Counted from the stretch's first letter, positions 8,139 through 16,699 are shown. The stretch: 64,000 nucleotides of DNA from Humitalea sp050632385 (GCF_050632385.1 NZ_CP192599.1:4712001-4776000); one strand, 5' to 3'. Translations and numbers: made by a program. Notes: generated by a model from the letters alone, not told the origin.

Positions 8139-9012
8139 GCGTCACAGGCAGCGCCCGCGCCATCGTCGCGGCGAACGGCGTCGTCGGCCGGCCGATCAGC
8201 CGCGAGAGTTGGCGCGATTCATCGAACAGCGCCCCATCGGCCGCCCCGGCATCCGAATCCGCCAGAAGTGCCGCGAGTCCTTCAGGCAGCCCCGCGCCCG
8301 TCAGCGCCGCCCGATAACCCGCCTCCGGCAGGTCGACATACGGAATCTCCCGCTCCGCCTGACGCGACAATTCGGCGGCGAATTCCGCCAATGTGAAGGA
8401 CTGGTCGCCCGCAAGTTCGTAGATGGCGCGCGCGGGCGCGTCGTCGTCGAGCAAGGCGACCGCCGCGGCCTCGGCATAGTCGATGCGCGCGGCGCTGGAG
8501 ATGCGCCCGTCGCGCGCGCTGCCGATGAAGGCCCCGTGTTGCAGCGCCGGCGGGATCGAGGCCGCATAATTCTCAGTGTACCAGCCGTTGCGCAGCAGGG
8601 TGAAGGCAATGCCGCTCGCCGCGATCAACGCTTCCGTCTGGCGATGGTCCTCGGCCAGGCCGAGTGCCGAGGTGTCGGCATGCAGCACGCTGGTGTAGGC
8701 AATACGCGCCACGCCCGCCCGCTTCGCCGCCTCGATCGCGTTGCGATGCTGCGCCACGCGCTCACCCAGCGCGTTGGACGAAATCAGCAGCAAGCGCTCG
8801 GCGCCCGCGAAAGCCGCATCGAGCGTCTCGGGCCGGGCATAATCCCCCTGGCGAATGACGACACCCTTGGGAAACAGCGCTGCGGACCCAGCGGGGTTGC
8901 GGACGACCGCCGCGACCGCCTCCGGTCCGGCGCGCTCCGCGATCGCGGCAACGACAAGCCGGCCGAGCTGGCCGCTGGCGCCGGTGACAAGAAAACGGGG
9001 ATGGGAGGTCAT
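8128..9012 (-). CDS. NmrA-like NAD(P)-binding oxidoreductase (QorB-like)
   Basis: A 294-residue atypical short-chain dehydrogenase. The N-terminal Rossmann loop is FLVTGASGQLGRLVV, and a YTS segment (RIAYTSVLHAD) near residue 125 follows the QorB/YtfG pattern rather than the classical YxxxK. QorB reduces quinones with NADPH. The gene is transcribed divergently from an HxlR regulator, the same arrangement as qorB/qorR (ytfG/ytfH) in enterobacteria, so repression by that regulator is likely. The exact substrate is not provable. Confidence 0.8.
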   Translation of the reverse strand: MTSHPRFLVTGASGQLGRLVVAAIAERAGPEAVAAVVRNPAGSAALFPKGVVIRQGDYARPETLDAAFAGAERLLLISSNALGERVAQHRNAIEAAKRAGVARIAYTSVLHADTSALGLAEDHRQTEALIAASGIAFTLLRNGWYTENYAASIPPALQHGAFIGSARDGRISSAARIDYAEAAAVALLDDDAPARAIYELAGDQSFTLAEFAAELSRQAEREIPYVDLPEAGYRAALTGAGLPEGLAALLADSDAGAADGALFDESRQLSRLIGRPTTPFAATMARALPVTLSR

Positions 9013-9023
9013 GGAGTGGATCC

Positions 9024-9058
9024 GGTCTCGGTTGTTGACTTAGTCTCAGTTAGAGACC
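9024..9058. promoter_or_regulatory. Candidate HxlR operator between divergent qorB-like and hxlR genes
   Basis: The intergenic region carries GGTCTC (9024-9029) matched by GAGACC (9053-9058). Inside this is a second pair, GTCTC-AGTTA-GAGAC (9043-9057). Overlapping inverted repeats 12 bp from the qorB-like ATG are a reasonable site for the HxlR dimer. No footprint-like evidence beyond the symmetry is available. Confidence 0.45.
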
Positions 9059-9116
9059 ATTGACCGAACCGGAAAGACGGCACTTTTCCGTCACCTGGTT
9101 ACCGCGGAGAGACCGG

Positions 9117-9515
9117 ATGGATGCCTGCACGATTCTAGGCGGCAAGGCCGCGGGCTGGCTCGCGATGGGGCTCGACGACACGCGCTGCCCCGTGCGCAAC
9201 CTGCTCGACCACATCGGCGACCGGTGGTCGGTGCTGCTGCTGGCCACACTCGCGGGGGGGCCGAAGCGGTTCAGCGCACTCGCCCGCGCCGTGCCCGATA
9301 TTTCGAAGCGCATGCTGACGCAGACGCTACGGACGCTCGAAACCGATGGGCTGGTGCACCGCGACGTGCGGCCCACCGTGCCGCCCAGCGTCACCTATTC
9401 GCTGACGCCGCTCGGTGAGAGCCTCGCGGCGCCGCTGCTCGGCCTGGTCGAATGGGCCGAGGCGAATTTCGCCGCCGTCTGCGACGCCCGCGCGCGCATG
9501 GCGCAGGCGGCGTAG
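9117..9515 (+). CDS. HxlR family winged-helix transcriptional regulator
   Basis: A 132-residue HxlR-type regulator: CPVRNLLDHIGDRWSVLLL at residues about 24-42, then FSALARAVPDISKRMLTQTLRTLETDGLVHR and PPSVTYSLTPLG, the HxlR wing. Family members sense redox or reactive electrophiles through an N-terminal Cys (here Cys24) or bind aromatic ligands. The ATG at 9117 has GGAG 7 nt upstream. A TTG at 9060 is the alternative but would place the start in the operator region. It probably controls the divergent QorB-like gene. Confidence 0.9.
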   Translation: MDACTILGGKAAGWLAMGLDDTRCPVRNLLDHIGDRWSVLLLATLAGGPKRFSALARAVPDISKRMLTQTLRTLETDGLVHRDVRPTVPPSVTYSLTPLGESLAAPLLGLVEWAEANFAAVCDARARMAQAA

Positions 9516-9519
9516 CGCT

Positions 9520-10476
9520 CTACTCCAGCCGGATATCCGCGACCCGCACCAGTTCCGCCCATTGCGGCGCGTCGCTGTCCATCGTCTGCCGGAATTCCGC
9601 CGGCGTCGAACACAGCGGCACCGTGCCCAGGCGTTCCAGCGCCGAGCGGAAGGTGACATCGGCGCAAGCGGCCCCAAGGATCGACGCCATCCGGGCGACG
9701 ATGGCATCCGGCGTGCCGGTCGGTGCGATGATGCCGTTCCAGGTCTCGGCCCGGAATCCCGGAAACCCTTGTTCCGCGACGGTCGGCACGCCCGGCAGCG
9801 CCGGCATCCCAGCCGGCCCCGCCACGCCGATCACCCGGATCGAAGCGCCGCCGACATGCGGGATGATGTCCGACGGGTTGCCGAAATAGGCGCCGATATC
9901 GCCGGCCAGCACCGCCGCCATGGCCGGCGCCCCGCCGCGATACGGCACATGCACCGCCGATGTCCCGCTACGCGACAGCAACAACGCCATCGCCAGATGG
10001 TTCGACGACCCGGCGCCGGCCGAACCGTAGTTCAACGCCCCCGGCCGCGCCCGCAGCACGGCCAGGAACTCCGTCAAATTATTGGCGCCAAGGCTGGCCG
10101 AGATCGCCAGCACCTGCGGGTTCGACGCGATGATCGACACCAGCGAAAAATCCTTCGACGGATCGAAGGGCAACCGGGTCAGCGCCGGCAGCATCACCAT
10201 CTGCGACGCGCTGGCGGTCATCAGCGTGTAGCCATCGGGCCGGGCCCGGGCGACGGCCTCGGCCGCGATCGCGCCATTCGCCCCGGCACGGTTTTCCACC
10301 ACGACCGGCTGGCCCAGCCGCGGCCCCAGCCATTCGGCGCTGAGCCTGGCGATGCTGTCGGTGACACCCCCCGGCGCGAAGGGCACCAGCAACCGCATCG
10401 GCCGGTCGGGCCATGCCGGTTGTGCTATCGCGGGTGGGGCGAGGAGCAGGAGGAGCCAGAGGAGATGTCGCATCAT
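9520..10476 (-). CDS. Bug/TctC family tripartite tricarboxylate transporter receptor
   Basis: A 318-residue periplasmic solute-binding protein with an N-terminal Sec signal (LLWLLLLLAPPAIAQ). The diagnostic Bug segments are present: PMRLLVPFAPGGVTDSIAR, GQPVVVENRAGANG, and RARPDGYTLM. These proteins bind carboxylates for TctAB-type carriers or signalling, but no tctAB is in the window. Tandem ATGs at 10476 and 10473 are both possible starts. It is the last gene of a six-gene minus-strand operon, 32 nt after the monooxygenase. The ligand is probably the aromatic or carboxylate substrate of that operon. Confidence 0.9.
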   Translation of the reverse strand: MMRHLLWLLLLLAPPAIAQPAWPDRPMRLLVPFAPGGVTDSIARLSAEWLGPRLGQPVVVENRAGANGAIAAEAVARARPDGYTLMTASASQMVMLPALTRLPFDPSKDFSLVSIIASNPQVLAISASLGANNLTEFLAVLRARPGALNYGSAGAGSSNHLAMALLLSRSGTSAVHVPYRGGAPAMAAVLAGDIGAYFGNPSDIIPHVGGASIRVIGVAGPAGMPALPGVPTVAEQGFPGFRAETWNGIIAPTGTPDAIVARMASILGAACADVTFRSALERLGTVPLCSTPAEFRQTMDSDAPQWAELVRVADIRLE

Positions 10477-10508
10477 GGCCAAAGCCTATGCGACACATTG
10501 CAACCACG

Positions 10509-11699
10509 TCAGACGATTTCCGCGGCCCGCCGCAGGCTGTTGATCATGGACATGCCCAACAGGTAGGCATGTGCCTTCGCGGGATCCGCCGCCGTGCTGG
10601 CCATGCGGTCACGAAACGCCTGGTGGGCGACAGGATCGCGCGCTTCCAGGTTCTGCTTGTTGACGATGGTCTGGCGCTGCACGTGTTCCACCGTCACGCC
10701 GCGCCGCTGGCGGTCGTAGAGGCTGAGCACCGCGTCATCCGCCTCCCCCCGCAACACCGGCACCAGTTTCTCCACAAGATTCACCGCGTCATGCACGCCA
10801 CCATTCAGCCCCATGCCGCCCAAGGGGTTGTTGATATGCGCGGCATCGCCCACCAGCAGCAGCCGTCCCCGGCAAAAGGTTTCCGCCACGCGCTGATGCA
10901 CGCGGTAGAGGGTCGTGTGCTTGATCGGGTAGTCGCAGCGCCCCTCGACCACGCGGGCGAAACGGGCGCGAGCAAAGGCCTCGGTCATCACCTCCTCGTC
11001 CGACACCTCCGCCCGCACCGGGAACATCGCGCGCCAGACGCCGGGGACGCGGAGCAGGAAAAACCATTCCTCCGGGTCGGCGTAGTAGGAGACATCGGCC
11101 AGCCCCGGGATGATCGAGGCGAAATCGAATTCGGTGGACAGCACCAGGAAACGCTCGGGCCAGGTAAAACCCTCGAAGGCGATGCCCGCCGCCTTCCGCA
11201 CCGCGCTATGGGCACCGTCAGCCCCGATCAGATACGCGCCAGCGATGCGCGTGCCGTCCTCCAGCACCGCCTCCACATGCTCGCCATGGTCGATGGCGTT
11301 TTCCACGCGGGCGTTGAACCTGATGTCGTAGAGCGGATTCTTGCTCATCAACTCGTGCAGGATGCGGGTCAGTTTGAACTGCTCGCATTGCAGCCGGTAG
11401 GGATGCCGCGTCACATCCGCCAGCACCCTAAAATCGAACTCGGCGATCAGGCTCTGGTCCCGCGCGCGGTATTGCACGCGCGGGCCGATGATCCCTTGGG
11501 CGATCATCGCCTCGGCGGCGCCCAAGTCGTCCAGCATGTCCAAGGTGGGCGCGTGGAAGGTCGAGGCGCGCATCTCGGTCGAGATCGTCGGCCCCGCCTC
11601 CAGCACCACCACCGGGATGCCCTGCTTCACCAGGCTGGCGGCGGCCACCAGGCCGACCGGGCCGGCGCCGGCGATCAGGACAGGCTTTTGTTCGGTCAC
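10509..11699 (-). CDS. FAD-dependent aromatic monooxygenase
   Basis: A 396-residue flavoprotein hydroxylase. The first Rossmann motif is PVLIAGAGPVGLVAAASL at residues 5-22. The mid-sequence GADGAHSAVRKAAGI is the DG motif. RLLLVGDAAHINNPLGGMGLNGG is the GD/FAD-binding signature. It uses NAD(P)H and O2 to hydroxylate an aromatic or heteroaromatic ring. It lacks the C-terminal thioredoxin-like domain of phenol hydroxylases. The GTG start at 11699 overlaps the racemase stop (GTGA), so the two are translated together. The substrate is unknown. Confidence 0.88.
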   Translation of the reverse strand: MTEQKPVLIAGAGPVGLVAAASLVKQGIPVVVLEAGPTISTEMRASTFHAPTLDMLDDLGAAEAMIAQGIIGPRVQYRARDQSLIAEFDFRVLADVTRHPYRLQCEQFKLTRILHELMSKNPLYDIRFNARVENAIDHGEHVEAVLEDGTRIAGAYLIGADGAHSAVRKAAGIAFEGFTWPERFLVLSTEFDFASIIPGLADVSYYADPEEWFFLLRVPGVWRAMFPVRAEVSDEEVMTEAFARARFARVVEGRCDYPIKHTTLYRVHQRVAETFCRGRLLLVGDAAHINNPLGGMGLNGGVHDAVNLVEKLVPVLRGEADDAVLSLYDRQRRGVTVEHVQRQTIVNKQNLEARDPVAHQAFRDRMASTAADPAKAHAYLLGMSMINSLRRAAEIV

Positions 11700-12265
11700 A
11701 CGGTCACTCCAGTCATGCGGGCCAGCGCCACGGCGGGCGCCGTCAGTGGCACGCCCCGGGTGCACAGCGCCGCGGCGGGCGCCATGCTGGCCTGGGCGAG
11801 GGCCACCACGGGGTCTTCGTCAAACGCCGCATCGGCGGCGGCGGCGATAGCGGCAAGATAGCCGGCGTGGTTGCCGGCCGAAAACAGCGCCCAGGCACCG
11901 GGGATCAGCCGGGTTCTTGTCGCCGCCCCCATCACCGCTGCCGTGGGCGCCAAGGTGGTGGGCGCGGTGCAGAGCACGATGCCGCCGCCGCGCGCTGCCA
12001 CCGCCTCGGCCAGCATCGCGTCCAGGCGCGGGCCGCCGACGGCGCCCAAGGTGGTGCAGGTGACCAGCACCGCGTCCGCCGTCAGCGCGGCCGCCGCGAC
12101 CACGGCGGCGGTGCGGGCCAGGATCTCCGGCGTGGCGCCGCCCGCGGCCTCGGCCTCGGCCAGCAGGTCGGGGCGCAGGATGTGGGTCAGCGTGACGCCC
12201 GGCGGCGCCGCCGCGTCGAAGACGGCGATGTTGCTCGCCGCCGTATGCAGCAAGGCGATCCGCAT
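11696..12265 (-). CDS. Asp/Glu/hydantoin racemase family protein
   Basis: A 189-residue small member of the Asp/Glu racemase superfamily. The two catalytic cysteines are plausibly those in AVLVTCTTLGAVGG (about residue 71) and in PAAALCTRGVPLTAPA (about residue 170), with a third in GGIVLCTAPTTLAP. Relatives include maleate cis-trans isomerase and hydantoin racemase. Between a ring hydroxylase and a transporter, an isomerase role on a ring-cleavage product is likelier than amino-acid racemisation (inference). The ATG shares one base with the lrgB stop (TGATG) and its own stop overlaps the monooxygenase start. Confidence 0.75.
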   Translation of the reverse strand: MRIALLHTAASNIAVFDAAAPPGVTLTHILRPDLLAEAEAAGGATPEILARTAAVVAAAALTADAVLVTCTTLGAVGGPRLDAMLAEAVAARGGGIVLCTAPTTLAPTAAVMGAATRTRLIPGAWALFSAGNHAGYLAAIAAAADAAFDEDPVVALAQASMAPAAALCTRGVPLTAPAVALARMTGVTV

Positions 12266-12984
12266 CAGCCCCAGACCAGGCGCCACAGCAGCGGCAGCAA
12301 CATCGCCGAGGCCAGGGCGTTCAGCCCCATCGCCAGCCCGGCAAAAGCCCCCGCGACCTCATTCACCCGCAGCGCACGGGCGGTGCCGATGCCATGCGCG
12401 GCGACGCCCATCGCCAGGCCCCGCGCGCGCCAATCCTTCACCCGCAGCAAGGTCAGCAGCAGCGGCCCCAGGGCCGCGCCCAAAATCCCCGACCCCATCA
12501 CCACCACGGCCGTCAGGCTGGGCAGCCCGCCCAGCCGTTCGGCGATGCCCATGGCGACCGGCATGGTCACGCTACGCGGCGCCAGCGTCGCCAGTACATT
12601 CGCCGGCGCGCCCAGCACAGCCGCGATCGCGACCCCGGCGACCGCGGCAAACACCCCGCCACAGAGCACCGAGGCCAGCACGGCGATGGCCGATCGCCGC
12701 ACAGCCTCCCACTGCCGATACAGCGGCACCGCCAGCGCCACGGTCGCCGGCCCCAGCAGGAAGTGCACGAACTGCGCGCCGGCAAAATACGCCGCATAGG
12801 CCACGCCACCGCCCAGCAGCAGCGCCGACAGCAGCAGCACCGCGATCAGGGTCGGGTTGGCGATCGGGTGCCAGCGCGCCGCCCCCGCCAGCCGCACCGC
12901 GACCAGCCAGGCCAGCAGGGTGACGGTCAGCGCGGCCAGCGGTTCCTGGGCGAGATAGACCCAGATCTGCGCCAAGTCTTCCAT
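12265..12984 (-). CDS. lrgB: LrgB family membrane protein
   Basis: A 239-residue polytopic protein with about six helices and the LrgB signature APRSVTMPVAMGIAERLGG (residues about 135-153), followed by GSGILGAALGPLLL and AHGIGTARALRVNE. LrgB works with LrgA. The pair was first described as holin-like, but bacterial and plastid homologues carry pyruvate, glycolate or glycerate. Here it is embedded in a catabolic operon with a hydroxylase, an isomerase and a Bug receptor, which favours a small-carboxylate transport role. The start shares one base with the lrgA stop. Confidence 0.88.
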   Translation of the reverse strand: MEDLAQIWVYLAQEPLAALTVTLLAWLVAVRLAGAARWHPIANPTLIAVLLLSALLLGGGVAYAAYFAGAQFVHFLLGPATVALAVPLYRQWEAVRRSAIAVLASVLCGGVFAAVAGVAIAAVLGAPANVLATLAPRSVTMPVAMGIAERLGGLPSLTAVVVMGSGILGAALGPLLLTLLRVKDWRARGLAMGVAAHGIGTARALRVNEVAGAFAGLAMGLNALASAMLLPLLWRLVWG

Positions 12985-13328
12985 CAGCCGAAGCGCCGCA
13001 GCAGCGCCTGGGCCAGCAACCCGGTGATGCCCAGGGCCAGCAAGGTGCCCCCGGCGATGGCCAGGGCGATGGCGACCCCCTGCTGCGCCAGCAGCGGCAG
13101 GTACAGCACCACCCCGACCCCGGCGGGCACGAACAACAGCCCGAGATTGCCGAGCAAGCCATCCGCGACACCGCCCAGCCCCTCCGGCACCGGGCGGCGG
13201 CGGGCCAGCAGGGCGGCGAAGAGCAACACCATCCCGATCGCCGGACCCGGGACCGGCAAGGCAAAGGCGCGGGCCAGGACCTCACCCGCCAATTGGCAGG
13301 CGAGCAAGGCGGTCAGGCCCGCGATCAT
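12984..13328 (-). CDS. lrgA: CidA/LrgA family membrane protein
   Basis: A 114-residue protein with four predicted transmembrane helices and the family motif LPVPGPAIGMVLLFAAL near residue 24, followed by GVADGLLGNLGLLFVPAGVG. It is the obligate partner of the LrgB encoded immediately downstream with a TGATG overlap. It begins 4 nt after the NIPSNAP gene, so it is part of the same transcript. See lrgB for the argument that the pair transports a carboxylate here. Confidence 0.88.
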   Translation of the reverse strand: MIAGLTALLACQLAGEVLARAFALPVPGPAIGMVLLFAALLARRRPVPEGLGGVADGLLGNLGLLFVPAGVGVVLYLPLLAQQGVAIALAIAGGTLLALGITGLLAQALLRRFG

Positions 13329-13332
13329 GCGG

Positions 13333-13668
13333 TCAGCCCTTGGCTTTGGTGTAAGCCTCGTAATGCGGGGCCGGCTTGCAGATGCGGTTTTCCTGCTTCT
13401 GCAACAGACCCATCGACGCCGACTTGGCCAGATATTCGCCCCAGGCCGGGTCGGCCGCCATGGCGCCGCGCTTGGCGTCGCGATCGGCCAGGCTGTCGTA
13501 GCCCCAGAGGTGGACGACCGTGTTCAACTCGCCCTCGGTCGTGGTGAACCAGCCGAGACAATTCTTCAGATACTTCTGCTGCAAGGGCCAGGCGGCTTCC
13601 TCGTAGAGCTTGACGAAGGCGGCCAGCTTGCCGGGGTGGCAGGTGTAGATGCGGTGGTCGACGATCAT
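13333..13668 (-). CDS. NIPSNAP family protein
   Basis: A 111-residue ferredoxin-like alpha-beta barrel protein. The opening MIVDHRIYTCHPGKLAAFVKLYEE and the later LGWFTTTEGELNTVVHLWGYDSLADR are characteristic of NIPSNAP (PF07978). Bacterial members are common in aromatic and carboxylate degradation operons but lack a defined reaction. This is the first gene of the minus-strand operon that continues with lrgA, lrgB, racemase, monooxygenase and Bug receptor, all with spacings of 32 nt or less. Confidence 0.85.
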   Translation of the reverse strand: MIVDHRIYTCHPGKLAAFVKLYEEAAWPLQQKYLKNCLGWFTTTEGELNTVVHLWGYDSLADRDAKRGAMAADPAWGEYLAKSASMGLLQKQENRICKPAPHYEAYTKAKG

Positions 13669-13879
13669 GTTTTGGCGGCTCCGTTATTGGACCGCCGCAG
13701 CATGGCCTTGGCCCCGACACAGGTCGAGAGGCCCCGGATGGCTGCCGGGTGCCTATCCTTGAAAGCAAGGTTTTCCGTGGATTTTTCGCCTTTCGGACAA
13801 ATGGGTGCCCGGGGCAGAAGCAACATAGCCGCGGCCCCGGCGGGCGTGTTGGGAAAAAGCGAGTTTTGGGCGAAAAATC
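13669..13879. other. Intergenic region with 12-bp inverted repeats
   Basis: A 211-bp gap between the SDR gene and the NIPSNAP operon. A perfect 12-bp inverted pair, GGATTTTTCGCC (13779-13790) and GGCGAAAAATCC (13869-13880), encloses about 78 bp, with a small hairpin CCTTG-AAAG-CAAGG just outside (about 13757-13770). The AT-rich arms stand out against the background. Promoter of the NIPSNAP operon, terminator of the SDR gene and remnant of a small repeat are all possible. Confidence 0.4.
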
Positions 13880-14632
13880 CTATTTTTTGCCCGGCTTGAA
13901 CACTTTCATCGGCCCGAACGCCTGGCAGACCGGCATCACCTGCACCAGGTTCACGTTCACCCGCGCCGGGCGCGTCGCCACCCAATGCACCGCATCGGCG
14001 ATGTCGTCCGGGGTCAGCGCATCCGCGCCTTCGTAGATCGACGCCGCCTTCTGCGCATCGCCGCCGAACCGCACCGTGCTGAATTCGGTGCCGCCCACCA
14101 GCCCCGGTTCCACATCGGTCACCCGGACCGGCGTGCCCCAGAGATCGGCCCGCAAATTCTGGCTGAACTGGCGGACAAAAGCCTTGCTCGCACCATAGGT
14201 ATTGCCGCCCGGGTAGGGAAAATCCCCCGCCGTGCTGCCCATGTTCACGATATGCCCGGTCCCACGTAAAATCATCCCCGGCAGCACGGCGCGGGTCATG
14301 TACATCAGCCCCTTGATGTTCGTGTCCACCATCGCGTCCCAGTCATCGAGCGACGCCGATTGCGCGGGGGCGAGGCCGAGGGCCAGGCCCGCGTTGTTCA
14401 CCAGCAGGTCGATGGCGGAAAAATCCTCGGGCAGGCCGGCGATGGCGGCTTCGACCGCCGCGCGGTCGCGCACGTCCAGTTGCAGGACGTGGCTGTTGCC
14501 GAGTTCGGCGGCCAAGGCCGCAAGCCGCTCCGCCCGGCGCCCCGCCAGGATCAGCCGCGCGCCATCGGCGGCGAACCGCCGGGCGATGGCCGCGCCGAAG
14601 CCGGCCGAGGCGCCCGTGATCAATGCGATCAT
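13880..14632 (-). CDS. SDR family NAD(P)-dependent oxidoreductase (YdfG-like)
   Basis: A 250-residue classical short-chain dehydrogenase: cofactor loop ALITGASAGFGAAIARRF, NNAGLALGL, catalytic Ser in HIVNMGSTAGDFPYPGG and the YGASKAFV YxxxK motif. The closest recognisable group is YdfG/serine 3-dehydrogenase (3-hydroxy acid dehydrogenase), supported by the VEPGLVGGTEFSTVRFGGD segment. The Arg after the glycine-rich loop suggests NADPH preference. The ATG at 14632 follows the stop of the upstream dehydrogenase by 2 nt, so the two form an operon. The stop lies at the edge of the inverted-repeat gap. Confidence 0.88.
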   Translation of the reverse strand: MIALITGASAGFGAAIARRFAADGARLILAGRRAERLAALAAELGNSHVLQLDVRDRAAVEAAIAGLPEDFSAIDLLVNNAGLALGLAPAQSASLDDWDAMVDTNIKGLMYMTRAVLPGMILRGTGHIVNMGSTAGDFPYPGGNTYGASKAFVRQFSQNLRADLWGTPVRVTDVEPGLVGGTEFSTVRFGGDAQKAASIYEGADALTPDDIADAVHWVATRPARVNVNLVQVMPVCQAFGPMKVFKPGKK

Positions 14633-14634
14633 GC

Positions 14635-15651
14635 TCAAAACCCCTCCAGCACGATCTTGCCCTTGGCCTTGCCGCTTTCCTGGAAGGCATGGGCGCGGAT
14701 CATGTTGGCCGCGTCGATCTTGCCGAAATGCTCGCCGAGCGTGGTCTTGATCACGCCCTCGTCCACCATGTGCGAAATCTCGTCCAGCAACCGGTGCTGG
14801 GCGATCATGTCGGGCGTGCCATGGACCGGGCGGGCGAACATGTATTCCCAATGCAGGCTGGCGGATTTCGGCTTCAGCGCCTGCACCGGGGCGGCGCCCA
14901 GGTCGTCGATCAGGCAGATCCGGCCCTGGGGGGCGATGATCTCGACGATGTCGGCCCAGTGCTTTTCCGTGTGGGTGGTGGAGAAGACGTAGGGCACCGC
15001 AAGCCCGATGGCCTTGACCTGCGGCGCCAGGGGCAGCGTGTGGTTCAGCACGAAATGCGCGCCCAGGTGTTCGCACCAGGCGCGGGTTTCGGGGCGGCTG
15101 GCGGTGGTGATGATTTTCAGCCCGGTCAGGCGGCGGGCGAGTTGGATGGCGATGGAGCCGACCCCGCCGGCGCCGCCGATGATCAGGATCGCGGCGCCAT
15201 CGGCCGCCTTGCCGCGGATGATGCCCAGGCGGTCGAACAACCCCTCCCACGCCGTGATCGAGGTCAGCGGCAGGGCGGCGGCCTGGGCGAAGGACAGCGA
15301 GCGCGGCTTGATGCCGACGATGCGCTGGTCGACCAACTGCTGTTCGGCATTGCTGCCGGGGCGGGCGATGGAGCCGGCGTAGAACACCTCCTGCCCCACC
15401 CAGAACATTTTTGCGTCCGGGCCACGGGCGATGACGACGCCCGCGGCGTCGAAGCCGAGGATGCGCGGTTCGCCAAACGGGTCGGCGGCGCGGCGGATTT
15501 TGGTATCGACCGGATTTACCGCGACGGCGCGGATTTCGATCAACAGGTCCTGGCCCTGCGGCTGGCCGGGTTCGGGCAGGTTGAGGTCGAGCAGCGCGTC
15601 TTCATGGGTGATCGGGTGGCAGTGGGTGTAGCCGACGGCTTTCATGGGCAT
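14635..15651 (-). CDS. Zinc-type alcohol dehydrogenase-like/quinone oxidoreductase (MDR) protein
   Basis: A 338-residue medium-chain dehydrogenase/reductase. GroES-like N-terminus with EIRAVAVNPVDTKIRR, then the nucleotide loop ILIIGGAGGVGSIAIQLARR near residue 153, and the C-terminal GKIVLEGF typical of the ZADH/QOR group. The catalytic and structural zinc cysteines of true alcohol dehydrogenases are absent, so it is a zinc-independent NADPH-dependent reductase of quinones or activated alkenes. An in-frame ATG at 15645 is an alternative start. It is coupled to the following SDR gene. Confidence 0.85.
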   Translation of the reverse strand: MPMKAVGYTHCHPITHEDALLDLNLPEPGQPQGQDLLIEIRAVAVNPVDTKIRRAADPFGEPRILGFDAAGVVIARGPDAKMFWVGQEVFYAGSIARPGSNAEQQLVDQRIVGIKPRSLSFAQAAALPLTSITAWEGLFDRLGIIRGKAADGAAILIIGGAGGVGSIAIQLARRLTGLKIITTASRPETRAWCEHLGAHFVLNHTLPLAPQVKAIGLAVPYVFSTTHTEKHWADIVEIIAPQGRICLIDDLGAAPVQALKPKSASLHWEYMFARPVHGTPDMIAQHRLLDEISHMVDEGVIKTTLGEHFGKIDAANMIRAHAFQESGKAKGKIVLEGF

Positions 15652-15726
15652 GCTCCGGGCGCGCGTTGACAGGCGGGGGCGCCATCACCCAGCCTCGGTG
15701 CGTATTTGCACGCGGAGGGGACAGCC

Positions 15727-16695
15727 TTGCAACGAGCCACGACACGCCGGGCGATCATGGCCGCGGCCAGCATGGTGCCCTTCGCGGCTTGGGCGCAGAC
15801 CCTGCCGCCCACGATCACCCTGGTCGTCGGCGCCACCCCCGGTGGCACCACCGATGCCCTGGCGCGTGAGGCGGCGGAGGCGATGCGTGAAAAACTCGGC
15901 CGCAACGTGGTGGTGGAAAACCGCGCGGGCGCCGGGGGCAACATTGCCGCCGCGGCCGTGGCGCGCGCGGCCCCCGATGGCGGCACCTTGCTGGTCGCCT
16001 TCACCAGCCACACGCTGAACGCCGCGCTGATGCGGCAATTGCCCTATCGCCCGATCGAGGATTTTACCCCCGTCTCGCTGCTCGCCCGATTGTCGGCCAG
16101 CGTGCTGGTGGTGGGGCCTTCGGTGCGGGAAGCGGATTTGGCGGCCTTCATCGCGACGGCCCGCGCGGCGCCGGATCGCTACAGTTTCGCCGTCGGCGGG
16201 GTGGGGTCGTCGCTGCATATGCAGACGGTGCTGTTCCGGTCGGCGCTGCGCCTGACGGGGCCGGAAATCCCGCATCGCGGCACAGCGCCCGCGCTGGTCG
16301 ATGTGGTGGGCGGGCATGTGGATGCGATGTTCGTGCCGCTGGACGTGGCCGGGCCGCTGCTGCGGGAAGGCCGGGTGCGGGGGCTGGCGGTGACCTCGAC
16401 CGAGCCGCTGGCGGCCCTGCCGGGCGTGCCGGCGCTGGGCAGCGTGGCGCCGGAGGTGCGGCCCGCCGTCGCCTGGTTCGGCGTGCTGGGCCCGGCGGGG
16501 ATGGCGCCGCCGGTGGTGGCGCTGCTGCATGACGCGATCGCGCCGGCGCTGGCCAGCCCGCGCACCATCCAGCGCGTGGCCGATGCGGGGGGCGATGTGC
16601 CCGCGATGTCCCCGGCGGGTTTTGGCGAATTCCTGGCGCGCGACATGGCGCAGTGGATCGAGATCGCGCGGCTGGGGAATATCCAGCCGCAATAG
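15727..16695 (+). CDS. Bug/TctC family tripartite tricarboxylate transporter receptor
   Basis: A 322-residue periplasmic binding protein with a Tat-like N-terminus (ATTRRAIMAAASMVPFAAWAQ). Bug signature segments are ITLVVGATPGGTTDALAR, GRNVVVENRAGAGGN and ARAAPDGGTLLV. It probably binds a carboxylate. The start is most likely TTG at 15727, with GGAGGGG about 6 nt upstream. The in-frame TTG at 15706 has no such site. It stands alone between two minus-strand genes and no TctA or TctB is adjacent. Confidence 0.88.
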   Translation: MQRATTRRAIMAAASMVPFAAWAQTLPPTITLVVGATPGGTTDALAREAAEAMREKLGRNVVVENRAGAGGNIAAAAVARAAPDGGTLLVAFTSHTLNAALMRQLPYRPIEDFTPVSLLARLSASVLVVGPSVREADLAAFIATARAAPDRYSFAVGGVGSSLHMQTVLFRSALRLTGPEIPHRGTAPALVDVVGGHVDAMFVPLDVAGPLLREGRVRGLAVTSTEPLAALPGVPALGSVAPEVRPAVAWFGVLGPAGMAPPVVALLHDAIAPALASPRTIQRVADAGGDVPAMSPAGFGEFLARDMAQWIEIARLGNIQPQ

Positions 16696-16699
16696 GGGA

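Noticed and set aside
13665..13985. Small minus-strand ORF in the SDR-NIPSNAP gap
   Set aside because: Lacks a ribosome binding site and recognisable domain, and it overlaps the SDR gene. The gap is better explained as regulatory or repeat DNA.
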